A DNA stretch of 49,585 nt from CAZHDI01 sp964531285 (lineage in GTDB: Bacteria > Pseudomonadota > Alphaproteobacteria > JAJFIK01): positions 1-49,585 of the forward strand of contig CAZHDI010000018.1 in assembly GCA_964531285.1 (NCBI GenBank), written 5' to 3'. Positions 32,581 to 41,481 of this stretch are shown here, piece after piece. Under the pieces are notes generated by a model. It was given only the letters and a program-made list of their open reading frames with translations. It searched no databases and had not been told where the DNA came from. The position numbers were made by a program, and so were the translations under genes. Each line of letters starts with the position of its first letter. The stretch's first letter is position 1.

Positions 32581-33129
32581 ATGAGTAAGTCCCCCCATGA
32601 GATAGCGCGCGAAGCGATCGACGGGCCGCCGGAGGAGGTGCATCCCTCGGCCGGATGGGGCCTGTGGAATGTGGCGTCCTTCGTGATCGGTACGGCGGCG
32701 GTGATGTATACGCTGGAAGGATTTGCGCCGGTCGAATGGCCGATCCAGATCGTCTGGCTGCCGGTCATGTACGAGGCGTGGATCGTCGGGGTCTGGGACG
32801 GCATGCTTGACTGGATCATCGCCGATCCGCCGGTCTGGCTGTCGACCTATCTGACCATGGCCTATCTCGTGGCCATGATTTCGATCCGTGCCACGTCGAC
32901 ACCGGCGCTCCAGGATCACGATTGGCCGATTTCCGGCAAGGCGACCGATTTTCTGTTCCACCTGATCCTGTGGCCGCTTCTGATGCTGTTCTACCTGCTG
33001 ACGATCACCGGCATCGTCGAACTGGTGGACCACAAGCGTGTCTCAGAGGTCGAGGCCACGCTGCTCGCCCTGTTCCTCAGCCTGTGCTGCGGCGCGATCA
33101 TGTGGGCCGTGACCGCCTTTTTTGTCTGA
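32581..33129 (+). CDS. Hypothetical inner-membrane protein
   Basis: Not recognised. The 182-residue product has a hydrophilic start and about four hydrophobic segments (near 35-55, 90-108, 135-155 and 160-182), with Trp-rich and acidic residues between. It lies 40 bp after lpxL on the same strand, preceded by a GAGAGGAT-like site, and is convergent with the M23 peptidase gene. It may be the last gene of the lipid A block; no catalytic motif is seen. Confidence 0.7.
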   Translation: MSKSPHEIAREAIDGPPEEVHPSAGWGLWNVASFVIGTAAVMYTLEGFAPVEWPIQIVWLPVMYEAWIVGVWDGMLDWIIADPPVWLSTYLTMAYLVAMISIRATSTPALQDHDWPISGKATDFLFHLILWPLLMLFYLLTITGIVELVDHKRVSEVEATLLALFLSLCCGAIMWAVTAFFV

Positions 33130-33147
33130 CGGCCCGGTATCGGGCGG

Positions 33148-33990
33148 TTACGGCTGCATGACGGGCACCAGCAGGGTCGGATCGACCCGCGCGCCGCGCC
33201 AATACATCCGCCAGTCCAGATGCGGGCCGGTCGCCCGTCCCGTCGCACCCACGGTGCCGACGATCTCGCCCTGGGCGATCCGCTGGCCGGGCGTCACATC
33301 GATCGTATCCAGATGCATCAGCACACCGATCACGCCGTGCCCATGGTCGATGAAAACAAGACCGCCCTCGAAATACATATCGTCTTCGGCGAGGGTCACG
33401 ACACCTGCCGCGGGGGCCTTGACCGGTGTGCCGGTCGGCGCGGCGACATCGACACCGAAATGCGGATTGCGCGGTTCGCCATTGAGGATGCGCTGGCTGC
33501 CATAGGTGCCGCTGATCCGGCCCGTCGCGGGCCAGATGAAACCCGCCGCATAATCCGTGGCCGGCGTATCGACCGGCCGGGCGGCCCGTTTCCGGGCGGA
33601 CTCCCGTTTGATCCGCGTCAGGGTTTCTTTGCCCAGCGGCGTGACCATTTTGTCGGGCAGGCCGTCGATGCGTTCGATGTCGTAATCGCGCTGAGCCACC
33701 TCATAGGCGGTTTCGCTCACGGTGCCGTCGGGCGTCGTGATGGCGATACGCACCGGCTTGTCCCGGTCCCGGTGCAAACCGAACACGAAATCACCCGACG
33801 GGCCGACCGGCACGGCCACATCGTCCACGGCAATCGTATTGTCGGGGTCGGTCCGGCCCCGGATGAGGGCACCTTCCTGGATCGTGCCGAACAGATCATA
33901 GACCGGATCATCCGCCAGGGCGGGCGCGGGAGCGGCGAGGCCGAGACCCGTAAAGGCCAGTGCGGCGGCAAGGATCGGCAAGCGGATCAT
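33148..33990 (-). CDS. M23-family peptidase (LytM-like), secreted
   Basis: A 280-residue periplasmic protein with a Sec signal peptide (cut near ALA-DDP). An Ig-like or beta-rich middle follows, then a C-terminal LytM domain. The zinc motif HFGVDVAAPTGTPV supplies the His and Asp ligands. The usual second motif H-x-H reads HLDWRMYW, so the last ligand His is Asp, a variant I recall in a subgroup of M23 proteins. It could cut peptidoglycan cross-links or act as a regulator. Among three in-frame starts, ATG 33990 has AGGAG at 8 bases; the others are too close to it. It follows DUF2093 by 5 bases. Confidence 0.87.
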   Translation of the reverse strand: MIRLPILAAALAFTGLGLAAPAPALADDPVYDLFGTIQEGALIRGRTDPDNTIAVDDVAVPVGPSGDFVFGLHRDRDKPVRIAITTPDGTVSETAYEVAQRDYDIERIDGLPDKMVTPLGKETLTRIKRESARKRAARPVDTPATDYAAGFIWPATGRISGTYGSQRILNGEPRNPHFGVDVAAPTGTPVKAPAAGVVTLAEDDMYFEGGLVFIDHGHGVIGVLMHLDTIDVTPGQRIAQGEIVGTVGATGRATGPHLDWRMYWRGARVDPTLLVPVMQP

Positions 33991-33995
33991 CGGCA

Positions 33996-34208
33996 TCACT
34001 CCTGTGTCTCTTTATGGCGGCTCAACATGGCGTCCGGTGTGGCATAGGCCTCGCCCAAGGCGGCGCTCCAATAGCGCAGGTCTTCAAGCGGGATCGCGGT
34101 GCCCGTCACTGCGCAGCGCACGAAACTCCCGCGCCGGACGACTTTGTATTCACCGCTGAAAAACTCCAGGACGGCTTCCGCGCCGCCGGCGGCCGAAAGA
34201 TCGCTCAT
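33996..34208 (-). CDS. DUF2093 protein
   Basis: A 70-residue protein of an alphaproteobacterial family without known function. It has the conserved EFFSGEYKVVRRGSFVRCAVTG and IPLEDLRYWSAALGEAYA blocks. It sits between xseA (27 bp upstream) and the M23 peptidase (5 bp downstream), all on the minus strand, so the three form an operon. A single Cys is kept in the middle. Neighbourhood with lpxK and waaA is common for this family. Confidence 0.88.
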   Translation of the reverse strand: MSDLSAAGGAEAVLEFFSGEYKVVRRGSFVRCAVTGTAIPLEDLRYWSAALGEAYATPDAMLSRHKETQE

Positions 34209-34235
34209 GGGGTCCCCCTCGTGTCGTCGGCCCGA

Positions 34236-35708
34236 TCAGAACAACTGGCCCTGATCGCCGCCGGGCGTTTCGGACTTGGTCTCGCGCGCAGCCGATGCCT
34301 TGGCGGGCTTGGCGCGCGGCTTGGCCGCGGCCGTCTCCGGCGCGGCCCCGGCCTCATCTGCGTCAGCGATATGGGCTGCCACGCGCCCGTCCGCAAGCGT
34401 CAGGGTCACCGCATCGCCCGGCGCGACCGCGCCGGTGGACCGCACGAGCGTCCCGTCGGCGCGCTGAACAAGGGCAAAGCCCCGCTCCAGCGTGCCTTGA
34501 TAGCTCAGCGTTTTGAGCAGCTTGGCCAGGGCGCCGAGCCGGTCGTTGCGCGTCGAAATCCGGCGGTCCATGGCCGGCACAAGCCGCGCCGCCACCCGCG
34601 TCAACTGGTCGGCATAGGCCTGACGGGTGCGCGCCAATACGGTGGGGCGCAGCCGGGCCCCGGCGAGATCGAGCTTGGCCCGCCAGCCCGCCACCCCTTG
34701 TGCCCGGGCCGCCGCAAGCCGCGTTTCGGCATAATCGAGACGTTGGCGGGCCTGGCCGGCGATATCCTTGAGCCGGGGCAGGGACCGGGCCGTCGCGGTC
34801 AGGCGCTGGCGCCGGTCCTCGAGCCGGCGGGCTTGGGCCTGGAGCAGCCGGCGTTCCAGGTCGAGGGTCCGCGCCACCAGATCGGTGCGCACCGGCACGG
34901 CCATCTCGGCCGCCGCGGTCGGTGTCGGCGCGCGCCGGTCGGAGGCGTAATCGATCAGCGTCGTATCGGTTTCATGGCCGACCGCCGAAATCAGCGGGAT
35001 CGTGCTGGCCGCGGCGGCGCGCACGACGGCTTCCTCATTGAACCCCCAGAGATCCTCGATGGACCCGCCGCCGCGCGCGACGATCAGCACATCGGGGCGT
35101 GGCACGGGTCCGTCCTTGGGCAGAGCATTGAACCCCTCGATGGCGGCGCTCACCTGGGCGGCGGCGGCTTCGCCCTGCACCACGACGGGCCAGAGCAGCA
35201 CATGGCGGGGGAAGCGGTCGGCGAGGCGATGCATGATGTCGCGGATCACGGCTCCCGTGGGCGAGGTGATGACGCCGATCACCTCGGGCAGAAACGGCAG
35301 CGGCTGTTTGCGGTCCTCGGCGAACAGCCCCTCGGCGGCGAGTTTCTTGCGCCGCTCTTCCAGAAGCGCCATCAGCGCGCCGACCCCGGCGGCCTCGATC
35401 TGCTCGATGACCATTTGATATTGCGACCGGCCGGGGAAGGTGGTCAGCCGACCGGTGGCGATCACCTCAAGCCCCTGTTCGGGCCGCATGGTCAGTTTGG
35501 CGACCGACGAGCGCCAGACGACGCCGTTGAGGACCGCCTTGTCGTCCTTCAGATCGAGATAGACATGGCCGTTGCCGTGAAAGGTCACGCGGCCGACCTC
35601 GGCGCGCACCCGCACATGGGGAAACGCGCCCTCGACCGTCCGTTTCAGATGGCCGGAGAGTTCGGAAACCGTAAATTCGGGCAAATTGCTCCCGGGCGCG
35701 GCGCTCAC
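34236..35708 (-). CDS. xseA: Exodeoxyribonuclease VII large subunit
   Basis: With XseB it degrades single-stranded DNA to short oligonucleotides. The 490-residue protein has the N-terminal OB-fold (EFTVSELSGHLKRTVE onward, GHVYLDLKDD) and the catalytic core with ITSPTGAVIRDI, VARGGGSIEDLWGFNEE and SAVGHETDTTLIDYASD. A long coiled coil follows, and then LERGFALV. The tail is Ala/Lys-rich (about 40 residues). I chose GTG 35708 because GGGAG lies 6 bases upstream and it gives the usual N-terminus; an ATG 72 bases earlier has no ribosome site and faces purD. xseB is not nearby. Confidence 0.95.
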   Translation of the reverse strand: MSAAPGSNLPEFTVSELSGHLKRTVEGAFPHVRVRAEVGRVTFHGNGHVYLDLKDDKAVLNGVVWRSSVAKLTMRPEQGLEVIATGRLTTFPGRSQYQMVIEQIEAAGVGALMALLEERRKKLAAEGLFAEDRKQPLPFLPEVIGVITSPTGAVIRDIMHRLADRFPRHVLLWPVVVQGEAAAAQVSAAIEGFNALPKDGPVPRPDVLIVARGGGSIEDLWGFNEEAVVRAAAASTIPLISAVGHETDTTLIDYASDRRAPTPTAAAEMAVPVRTDLVARTLDLERRLLQAQARRLEDRRQRLTATARSLPRLKDIAGQARQRLDYAETRLAAARAQGVAGWRAKLDLAGARLRPTVLARTRQAYADQLTRVAARLVPAMDRRISTRNDRLGALAKLLKTLSYQGTLERGFALVQRADGTLVRSTGAVAPGDAVTLTLADGRVAAHIADADEAGAAPETAAAKPRAKPAKASAARETKSETPGGDQGQLF

Positions 35709-35833
35709 TTTCGCTCCCTTCGCTGGGCTGGTCGGCCTGCAATCCTGCGCTTGCAGGCTTGGGCCGGGACCATGACCCATATTAGACTGGATTCGAACCG
35801 GTCCGAAAGGACCCCCGGAGGAGACTGGCCGGC

Positions 35834-37129
35834 ATGAATGTCTTGGTGATCGGGTCGGGCGGCCGTGAACATGCGCTGGCCTGGGCGCTCACGCGCTCGC
35901 CCTCGGTGGAGCGGGTGATCTGCGCGCCCGGCAATGCGGGCATGGCGGCGCTGGGCCCGTGCGAACCCGTGGATCCGCTGGACCCGCAGGCCATCCACAA
36001 TCTGTGCGCGCGCCGCGGCATCGCCCTGGTGGTAATCGGCCCGGAGGACCCGCTGGTGGCCGGCGTCGCGGATGCGCTGCGGGCGATGGGGCATCGGGTG
36101 GTTGGCCCGAGCCAAGCCGCCGCCCGGCTGGAGGGCTCCAAGAGCTTCACCAAGGCGCTGTGTGCCGAATTCGGTATCCCGACGGCCGCCCATGAACGGT
36201 TCGACGATCCGGCCAAGGCGCGGGCCTTCGCGGATGTCTGCCCGCTTCCCGTGGTGATCAAGGCCGACGGTCTGGCCGCCGGCAAGGGGGTGATCATCGC
36301 CCAGACCCGCGCGGAGGCGGTCGCGGCGGTCGCCGACATGACCGGCGGGCGTTTCGGTGCGGCGGCGGATGTGATCGTCTTCGAGGATTTCATGGTGGGC
36401 GAGGAGGCGAGCTTCTTCGCTCTCACCGATGGGCGGGCGATCCTGCCGCTGATCGGCGCCCAGGATCACAAGCGGGTGGGTGACGGCGATACGGGCCCCA
36501 ACACCGGCGGCATGGGAGCCTATTCGCCGGCGCCCGTGCTCGATGCCGCCATGACCGAGACCGTCATGACGCGGATCATCGAACCGACCGTGCGGGGCAT
36601 GCGCCAATGGGATGCGCCGTTTTCGGGTGTGCTTTATGCCGGTCTGATGATCACGGATGAAGGCCCCAAGCTCATCGAATACAATGCACGCTTCGGCGAT
36701 CCGGAATGTCAGGTGCTGATGCCCCGCCTTGACGGCGATCTGGGCGATGTGCTTGCCCGCCTCGCCAACGGCACGCTGGACGGCGCGTCGCTGGCCTGGC
36801 GGTCCGAGACGGCCCTGACCGTCGTGATGGCCACAAGCGGCTATCCGGGGGCGTATGAAAAGGGCAGCGTCATCCGGGGTCTCGATGAGGCCGGCGCCGA
36901 GCCGGGTGTGACCGTGTTCCATGCCGGTACGCGGTTCAGCGAGAGCGGTGCGGTCCTGGCCAATGGCGGGCGTGTGCTGAACATCACCGCTTTGGGAACG
37001 GACGTGGCGGATGCCCGCGAACGCGCCTATCGGGCGGCCGCGCGGATCGACTGGCCGGAGGGCTTTTGCCGCAGCGATATCGGCTGGCGGGCGTTGGCGC
37101 GTGACGGGACAGCCCCACGCGTGCGGTAG
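35834..37129 (+). CDS. purD: Phosphoribosylamine--glycine ligase
   Basis: Second step of purine synthesis: joins phosphoribosylamine and glycine using ATP. The 431-residue ATP-grasp enzyme begins with GSGGREHALAWAL and holds KADGLAAGKGV, DHKRVGDGDTGPNTGGMGAYSP and YNARFGDPECQ, all family signatures. GGAGGAGAC precedes the ATG. It is divergent from xseA, a pairing frequently found in alphaproteobacteria. Confidence 0.97.
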   Translation: MNVLVIGSGGREHALAWALTRSPSVERVICAPGNAGMAALGPCEPVDPLDPQAIHNLCARRGIALVVIGPEDPLVAGVADALRAMGHRVVGPSQAAARLEGSKSFTKALCAEFGIPTAAHERFDDPAKARAFADVCPLPVVIKADGLAAGKGVIIAQTRAEAVAAVADMTGGRFGAAADVIVFEDFMVGEEASFFALTDGRAILPLIGAQDHKRVGDGDTGPNTGGMGAYSPAPVLDAAMTETVMTRIIEPTVRGMRQWDAPFSGVLYAGLMITDEGPKLIEYNARFGDPECQVLMPRLDGDLGDVLARLANGTLDGASLAWRSETALTVVMATSGYPGAYEKGSVIRGLDEAGAEPGVTVFHAGTRFSESGAVLANGGRVLNITALGTDVADARERAYRAAARIDWPEGFCRSDIGWRALARDGTAPRVR

Positions 37130-37180
37130 GGCCGAGACTGATCAAGTGATGAAAAAGACAATGGCGAGGGAGATGCGCGC

Positions 37181-38263
37181 ATGAGTTCGGCACAGGATAA
37201 TTTCACCGGCACAAAGGACGTGGCTGACTCGCACAAATTCGACGAGGGCCGGCTCCACGAGTATCTCAGCGCGCATGTGCCGGACTATAAGGGCCCGCTC
37301 ACGGTGCGCCAGTTCAAGGGCGGCCAGTCCAATCCGACCTATCAGCTCATCACGCCGACGAAGAAATACGTGCTGCGCCGCAAGCCGCCGGGCAAGCTCC
37401 TGGCCTCGGCCCATGCGGTGGACCGCGAGTTCCGGGTCATCAGCGCGCTGAACAAGGTCGGGTTCCCGGTCCCGAAAACCCATATCCTGTGCGAGGACGA
37501 AGACGTCACCGGCACCATGTTCTATGTCATGGACTTCGTCGAAGGACGGATCTACTGGGACGCACTCCTGGAAGGCCATGACCGGTCCGAGCGCACGGCC
37601 ATCTATGACGCCATGAACGAGACCATCGCCCAACTCCATATGGTGGATTACGAGGCGATCGGACTGTCGGATTTCGGACGCCCGGGGAACTATTTCGCCC
37701 GGCAGATCTCCCGCTGGACCAAGCAATATCAGGCCTCCGAGACCCAGCAAATCAAGGAGATGAACCGCCTGATCGAATGGCTGCCCGAAAACATCCCGTC
37801 GGACGACACGAGCAGCATCGTCCATGGCGATTACCGGCTCGACAATATGATCTTGCACCCGACCGAGCCGCGCGTGATCGCGGTCCTCGATTGGGAGCTG
37901 TCGACCATCGGCCATCCGCTTGGGGATTTCACCTATCACCTGATGCAATGGCGCATGCCGGCGGCGGGCGCGAACAACGGTTCGCTGGTGTCATCGGATC
38001 TGAAGAGCCTCGGTATTCCGACCGAGGACGACTATGTCGCGGCCTATTGCAAGCGCACGGGCCGGGACGGCCTGCCGGATCTCGATTTCTATTTCGCCTA
38101 TAACTTCTTCCGCCTCGCGGGGATCATCCAGGGCATTGTCGGGCGGGTGCGCGACGGCACGGCGTCCAATGCCCATGCCGCCGAGATGGCCGAGCGGGTC
38201 GCCCCGCTCGCTCAAGCCGCCTGGAGTTTCGCCGAGCGCGCCGGCGCGAAGATGACCGACTGA
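37181..38263 (+). CDS. APH-family phosphotransferase (ACAD10/11 kinase-like)
   Basis: A 360-residue kinase-fold protein. The P-loop-like FKGGQSNPTYQL, the ATP-site Lys in YVLRRKPPG, the catalytic loop HGDYRLDN (about 216-223) and the metal-binding VLDWELSTIGHPLGD are intact. It belongs to the APH group related to the kinase half of ACAD10/11 and to LvaA, which phosphorylate 4-hydroxyacyl-CoA, not antibiotics. An ACAD10/11-like dehydrogenase lies at 20511, so the pair could act in one pathway; this is inference. Convergent with the zinc-type dehydrogenase gene. Confidence 0.88.
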   Translation: MSSAQDNFTGTKDVADSHKFDEGRLHEYLSAHVPDYKGPLTVRQFKGGQSNPTYQLITPTKKYVLRRKPPGKLLASAHAVDREFRVISALNKVGFPVPKTHILCEDEDVTGTMFYVMDFVEGRIYWDALLEGHDRSERTAIYDAMNETIAQLHMVDYEAIGLSDFGRPGNYFARQISRWTKQYQASETQQIKEMNRLIEWLPENIPSDDTSSIVHGDYRLDNMILHPTEPRVIAVLDWELSTIGHPLGDFTYHLMQWRMPAAGANNGSLVSSDLKSLGIPTEDDYVAAYCKRTGRDGLPDLDFYFAYNFFRLAGIIQGIVGRVRDGTASNAHAAEMAERVAPLAQAAWSFAERAGAKMTD

Positions 38264-38279
38264 TCCGAAACCGGATCAG
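38260..38279. terminator. Bidirectional hairpin between convergent genes
   Basis: CTGATCCG and CGGATCAG form a perfect 8-bp stem around a 4-base loop. The left arm overlaps the stop of the kinase and the right arm the stop of the dehydrogenase. No T-run is present, so termination strength is uncertain. Confidence 0.5.
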
Positions 38280-39397
38280 CCGTTGGGGCGCACCAGGACT
38301 TTCTCGCCGGTGGCCATGCGCCCATAGCCGCGCATGATCTCCGGGTCGAGCATGTCGGCGAGGCTGATATGCTTGGAATAGCGGCTGGCGAAGATGGTCG
38401 TGACATTATCGGCCACCCGCTGGCGCAATTTCTGAGCTGTCTGCGGGCCGACACGCGCGAGGAAATGCGGCATCAGCCAACCGCCCACGCCCCAGGCCAT
38501 GCCATAGGTGCGGGTTAGCGCGGTCGTCTTGCGTTCCAGCCCGCCATAGATATAGACCTGTTTGTGGGCCGATGATCCGTAGCGGTCGTAATTGGTCGCC
38601 GTGCGCAACAATGCGGCTTCCATGCAGGTGAGAATATCATCGGCCAGTGTGCCGCCGCCTGTCGCATCGAAGGCCAGGGTCGCGCCGGTGGCCGCAATGG
38701 CATCGGTCAACTGGGCCTTGAAATCGGGTTGGCTGGAGTCGCAGACATGCACCGCGCCGAGATCCTTGAGCAGGGCCGCCTGTTCGGGCTTGCGTACGAT
38801 GTTCACAAGATCGACGCCTTCGACCGCGCACAGCTTGACAAGCATCTGACCCAGATTGGAGGCCGCCGCCGTGTGCACAAGGGCCTTATGGCCTTCAAGG
38901 CGCATGGTCTCGACCATGCCGAGCGCCGTGAGCGGATTGACAAAACAGGATGCGCCCTGTTCGGCCGTCGTGCCGTCATTGAGCACCAGGCACTGATCGG
39001 CTTGGATCAGACGGTAATGGGCATACATGCCGCCGCCGATGGCGGCGACCATCCGCCCCATGAGGGCTTGGGCGGCGGGGCTCGAGCCGGCGGCGACCAC
39101 GGTGCCGGCGCCCTCATTGCCGACCGGCATCGGCGCATCGAGCCGGCCCTTCATGAAGCGCATGGCCGCTTCGGGCACATCCGCCACAATGGCCGGGCGG
39201 CCGTTGATGGTTTCCGCCCGGGCCGTGGTGATGTCGGCGGCGCCGAACAACATGCCGAGATCGGACGGATTGACCGGCGAGGCCTCGACCCGGATGACCA
39301 CCTGATCGGGCTTGAGGTCGGGGATCTCGGTATCGTCGAGCGACAGGACGAGGGTGCCCTGGCTGGTGATGGTCGAGCGCAATGCCGTGTTCTGCAT
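38276..39397 (-). CDS. Zinc-type (MDR) alcohol dehydrogenase/quinone reductase-like
   Basis: A 373-residue medium-chain dehydrogenase/reductase. The GroES-like N-terminal domain has SPVNPSDLGMLFG and PVGNEGAGTVVAAG. The Rossmann domain has the nucleotide region VHTAAASNLGQMLVKLCA and AFDATGGG. The structural zinc Cys cluster is not seen, which fits the quinone-oxidoreductase or enoyl-reductase branch. Substrate unknown. GGGAGGACC precedes the ATG. It follows ubiD by 34 bp, so co-transcription is likely. Confidence 0.87.
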   Translation of the reverse strand: MQNTALRSTITSQGTLVLSLDDTEIPDLKPDQVVIRVEASPVNPSDLGMLFGAADITTARAETINGRPAIVADVPEAAMRFMKGRLDAPMPVGNEGAGTVVAAGSSPAAQALMGRMVAAIGGGMYAHYRLIQADQCLVLNDGTTAEQGASCFVNPLTALGMVETMRLEGHKALVHTAAASNLGQMLVKLCAVEGVDLVNIVRKPEQAALLKDLGAVHVCDSSQPDFKAQLTDAIAATGATLAFDATGGGTLADDILTCMEAALLRTATNYDRYGSSAHKQVYIYGGLERKTTALTRTYGMAWGVGGWLMPHFLARVGPQTAQKLRQRVADNVTTIFASRYSKHISLADMLDPEIMRGYGRMATGEKVLVRPNG

Positions 39398-39431
39398 GGT
39401 GGTCCTCCCGTGGTAGTTTTCAGGGGCCGGT

Positions 39432-40976
39432 TCAGTCCTTATCGTCCGGTCCCGGCCAGATCGGCGTACCGCCGCCGGGCAGGCCCAGACGTTGCCATTT
39501 CTCGGTCACCCGGTCGATGATGTCGCGCTCCATGTAAAGCTTGGTGCCCCATTCGCGCTTGGTCTCCGGCGCGATCTTGTTGGTCGCATCGAGGCCGATT
39601 TTGCCGCCAAGGCCCGATTCGGGGCTGGCGAAATCCAGATAATCGATCGGTGTGTCCTCGATCATGGTCACATCGCGGACCGGGTCCATCCGGGTGCTGA
39701 TGGCCCACATCACATCCTTCCAGTCGCGTGCATTGATATCGTCATCCACGACGATGAGCCATTTGGTGTACATGAATTGACGCAGGAACGACCAGGCCCC
39801 CATCATGACCCGTTTGGCATGGCCCGGATAGGCCTTTTTCATGGAGATTACGGCGATCCGGTACGAGCAGCCCTCGGGGGGCAGCCAGAAATCCACGATC
39901 TCGGGAAACTGCTGGGTCAGCAGGGGGATGAACACCTCGTTGAGCGCCTCACCCAGAACGCTGGGCTCATCCGGCGGGCGGCCGGTGAAGGTGGACAGAT
40001 AAATCGGGTCCCGGCGCATGGTGATCGCCGAGACGGTGAACACCGGGAACGGCTCCACCGAATTATAATAGCCCGTGTGATCCCCATACGGACCTTCATC
40101 GCCATAGTCTTCCAGCGAGACATGACCTTCAAGAACGATCTCGGCCTGGGCGGGAACCTTGAGCGGTACGGTCTTGCAATCCACCAGTTCCGCCTTGGCG
40201 CCGCGCAGAATGCCCGCGAACTGATATTCCGAGAGCGTATCGGGCACCGGCGTGACGGCGGCCAGAATGGTCCCCGGATCGGCGCCGATCACGGCGGCGG
40301 CCGGCAGCGGCTCGGGACGTTCAGTGCCCCAGCGCCGGTGATGCTGCGCGCCGCCGCGGTGTTTCAGCCAGCGCATCAGCGTCGTGTTCCGTCCGGTCAC
40401 CTGCATCCGGTAGATGCCCAGATTGTAATCGTCCTCGCGCGCCTTGGCCGGGCCCTTGGTGACAACAAGCGGCCAGGTGATGAGCGGCGCCGGTTCGCCC
40501 GGCCAACAGGTCTGCACGGGCAGGCGGGTCAGATCAATGTCATCGCCGGTAAGAACGATCTCCTGGCACGGCGCATTCGAGATCCCCTTGGGCCGCATGG
40601 CCAGCACCGTCTTGGCGAGCGGCAGGAGATCCAGCGTGTCGCGCAGATCGCGCGGCGGTTCGGGCTGGCGCAAAAACGCCAAGGTCTCGCCCACCGTGCG
40701 CAACTCGCGCGCGGTTGTGCGGGTCTCGCCGCCCATGGTCACCGCGCGGGCGACTCGCTCCACCGTGCCGAATAGATTGATCAGTACCGGGATATCCGAG
40801 GGGGTGCCGTCGGCCGTGACCGGCTTTTCGAACAGCACCGCCGGCCCGCCGGTCGCCAGCAGCCGGGTCTGGATTTCCGTCATCTCCAGAACGGTCGAGA
40901 CCGGTTCGCTGACCCGGACCAGAAGCCCGGCCTGTTCGAGAACCTGGATATAATCGCGCAAAGATTTGTAGGCCAT
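39432..40976 (-). CDS. ubiD: UbiD-family decarboxylase
   Basis: A 514-residue enzyme of the UbiD family, which uses prenylated FMN. In ubiquinone synthesis it removes CO2 from 3-polyprenyl-4-hydroxybenzoate. The hallmark DEGPYGDHTGYYN, the preceding PAQAEIVLEG that supplies the active-site Glu, and the C-terminal INARDWKDVMWAISTRMDP and GGKIGLDATNK regions are present. The length fits the ubiquinone-pathway members. I chose the ATG before AYKSLRDYI as the family start. UbiX, which makes the cofactor, is not in the window; ubiA lies 2.6 kb away. Confidence 0.94.
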   Translation of the reverse strand: MAYKSLRDYIQVLEQAGLLVRVSEPVSTVLEMTEIQTRLLATGGPAVLFEKPVTADGTPSDIPVLINLFGTVERVARAVTMGGETRTTARELRTVGETLAFLRQPEPPRDLRDTLDLLPLAKTVLAMRPKGISNAPCQEIVLTGDDIDLTRLPVQTCWPGEPAPLITWPLVVTKGPAKAREDDYNLGIYRMQVTGRNTTLMRWLKHRGGAQHHRRWGTERPEPLPAAAVIGADPGTILAAVTPVPDTLSEYQFAGILRGAKAELVDCKTVPLKVPAQAEIVLEGHVSLEDYGDEGPYGDHTGYYNSVEPFPVFTVSAITMRRDPIYLSTFTGRPPDEPSVLGEALNEVFIPLLTQQFPEIVDFWLPPEGCSYRIAVISMKKAYPGHAKRVMMGAWSFLRQFMYTKWLIVVDDDINARDWKDVMWAISTRMDPVRDVTMIEDTPIDYLDFASPESGLGGKIGLDATNKIAPETKREWGTKLYMERDIIDRVTEKWQRLGLPGGGTPIWPGPDDKD

Positions 40977-41137
40977 TGACGACTGCTGCCCCTGGTTTTT
41001 GGTGTGACGCACTCCCAAATCACAAAATAACGCGTTGCGGTCCCTGGAAAAGAGCCGTCCTTTGCCTCATGTCTGCCGGGCGTGGCGGATGCGGCCCCGT
41101 CTTCTGGCTTTGACCGGTCCCGTGAGGTTATGTATCG

Positions 41138-41470
41138 ATGGTGCCTGTTGACAGAACGCGCCGGCTGACCGGTCACTCTCAAATGGTGTTTCTCTACGTT
41201 CAGGCGGTCATCGGGTGGCTCTTTATCCTGGTTGGCCTGGTTCTCTGGCCTCTGCCGCTCCCGTTTGGTCTGATTATGCTGATCATCGGGATCGCGCTGG
41301 TGGTGCCGACGAGCCCCGGTATGCGCCGCCTGTTGCGGGGATTGCGCAAACGGTATCCTGTGTTGGATCGCCAGCTTGAGCGCATGCGCCCGCATCTGCC
41401 GAAATTTATGCGCACCATGATCGAGCGCACCCGCCCGCGCGACCAAAACGGCGATACAACCGAAAAGTGA
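41138..41470 (+). CDS. Small hypothetical membrane protein
   Basis: Not firmly recognised; PGPGW-like proteins look similar. The 110-residue product has a hydrophobic hairpin (about 17-56: GWLFILVGLVLWPLPLPFG and LIMLIIGIALVVPTS). A basic tail follows with regularly spaced Arg/Lys and LRKRYPVLDRQLERM, probably on the cytoplasmic face. An in-frame ATG at codon 16 is a possible alternative start. It is single, between divergent ubiD and a convergent methyltransferase. Confidence 0.7.
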   Translation: MVPVDRTRRLTGHSQMVFLYVQAVIGWLFILVGLVLWPLPLPFGLIMLIIGIALVVPTSPGMRRLLRGLRKRYPVLDRQLERMRPHLPKFMRTMIERTRPRDQNGDTTEK

Positions 41471-41481
41471 TTGAGCGCCTG

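Noticed and set aside
35780..35800. GGTTCGAATCC (minus strand), resembling a tRNA T-loop
   Set aside because: The flanking 5-bp T-stem does not pair, and no acceptor or anticodon arm is seen.
33960..35837. A 625-codon open frame opposite xseA and DUF2093
   Set aside because: It is the mirror of intact xseA. Its His/Arg/Gly-rich product is typical of antisense GC-rich frames.
37181..38263. Reading the APH-family protein as an aminoglycoside-resistance enzyme
   Set aside because: Its sequence groups with the ACAD10/11-type kinases, it lies among metabolic genes, and it shows no mobile context.
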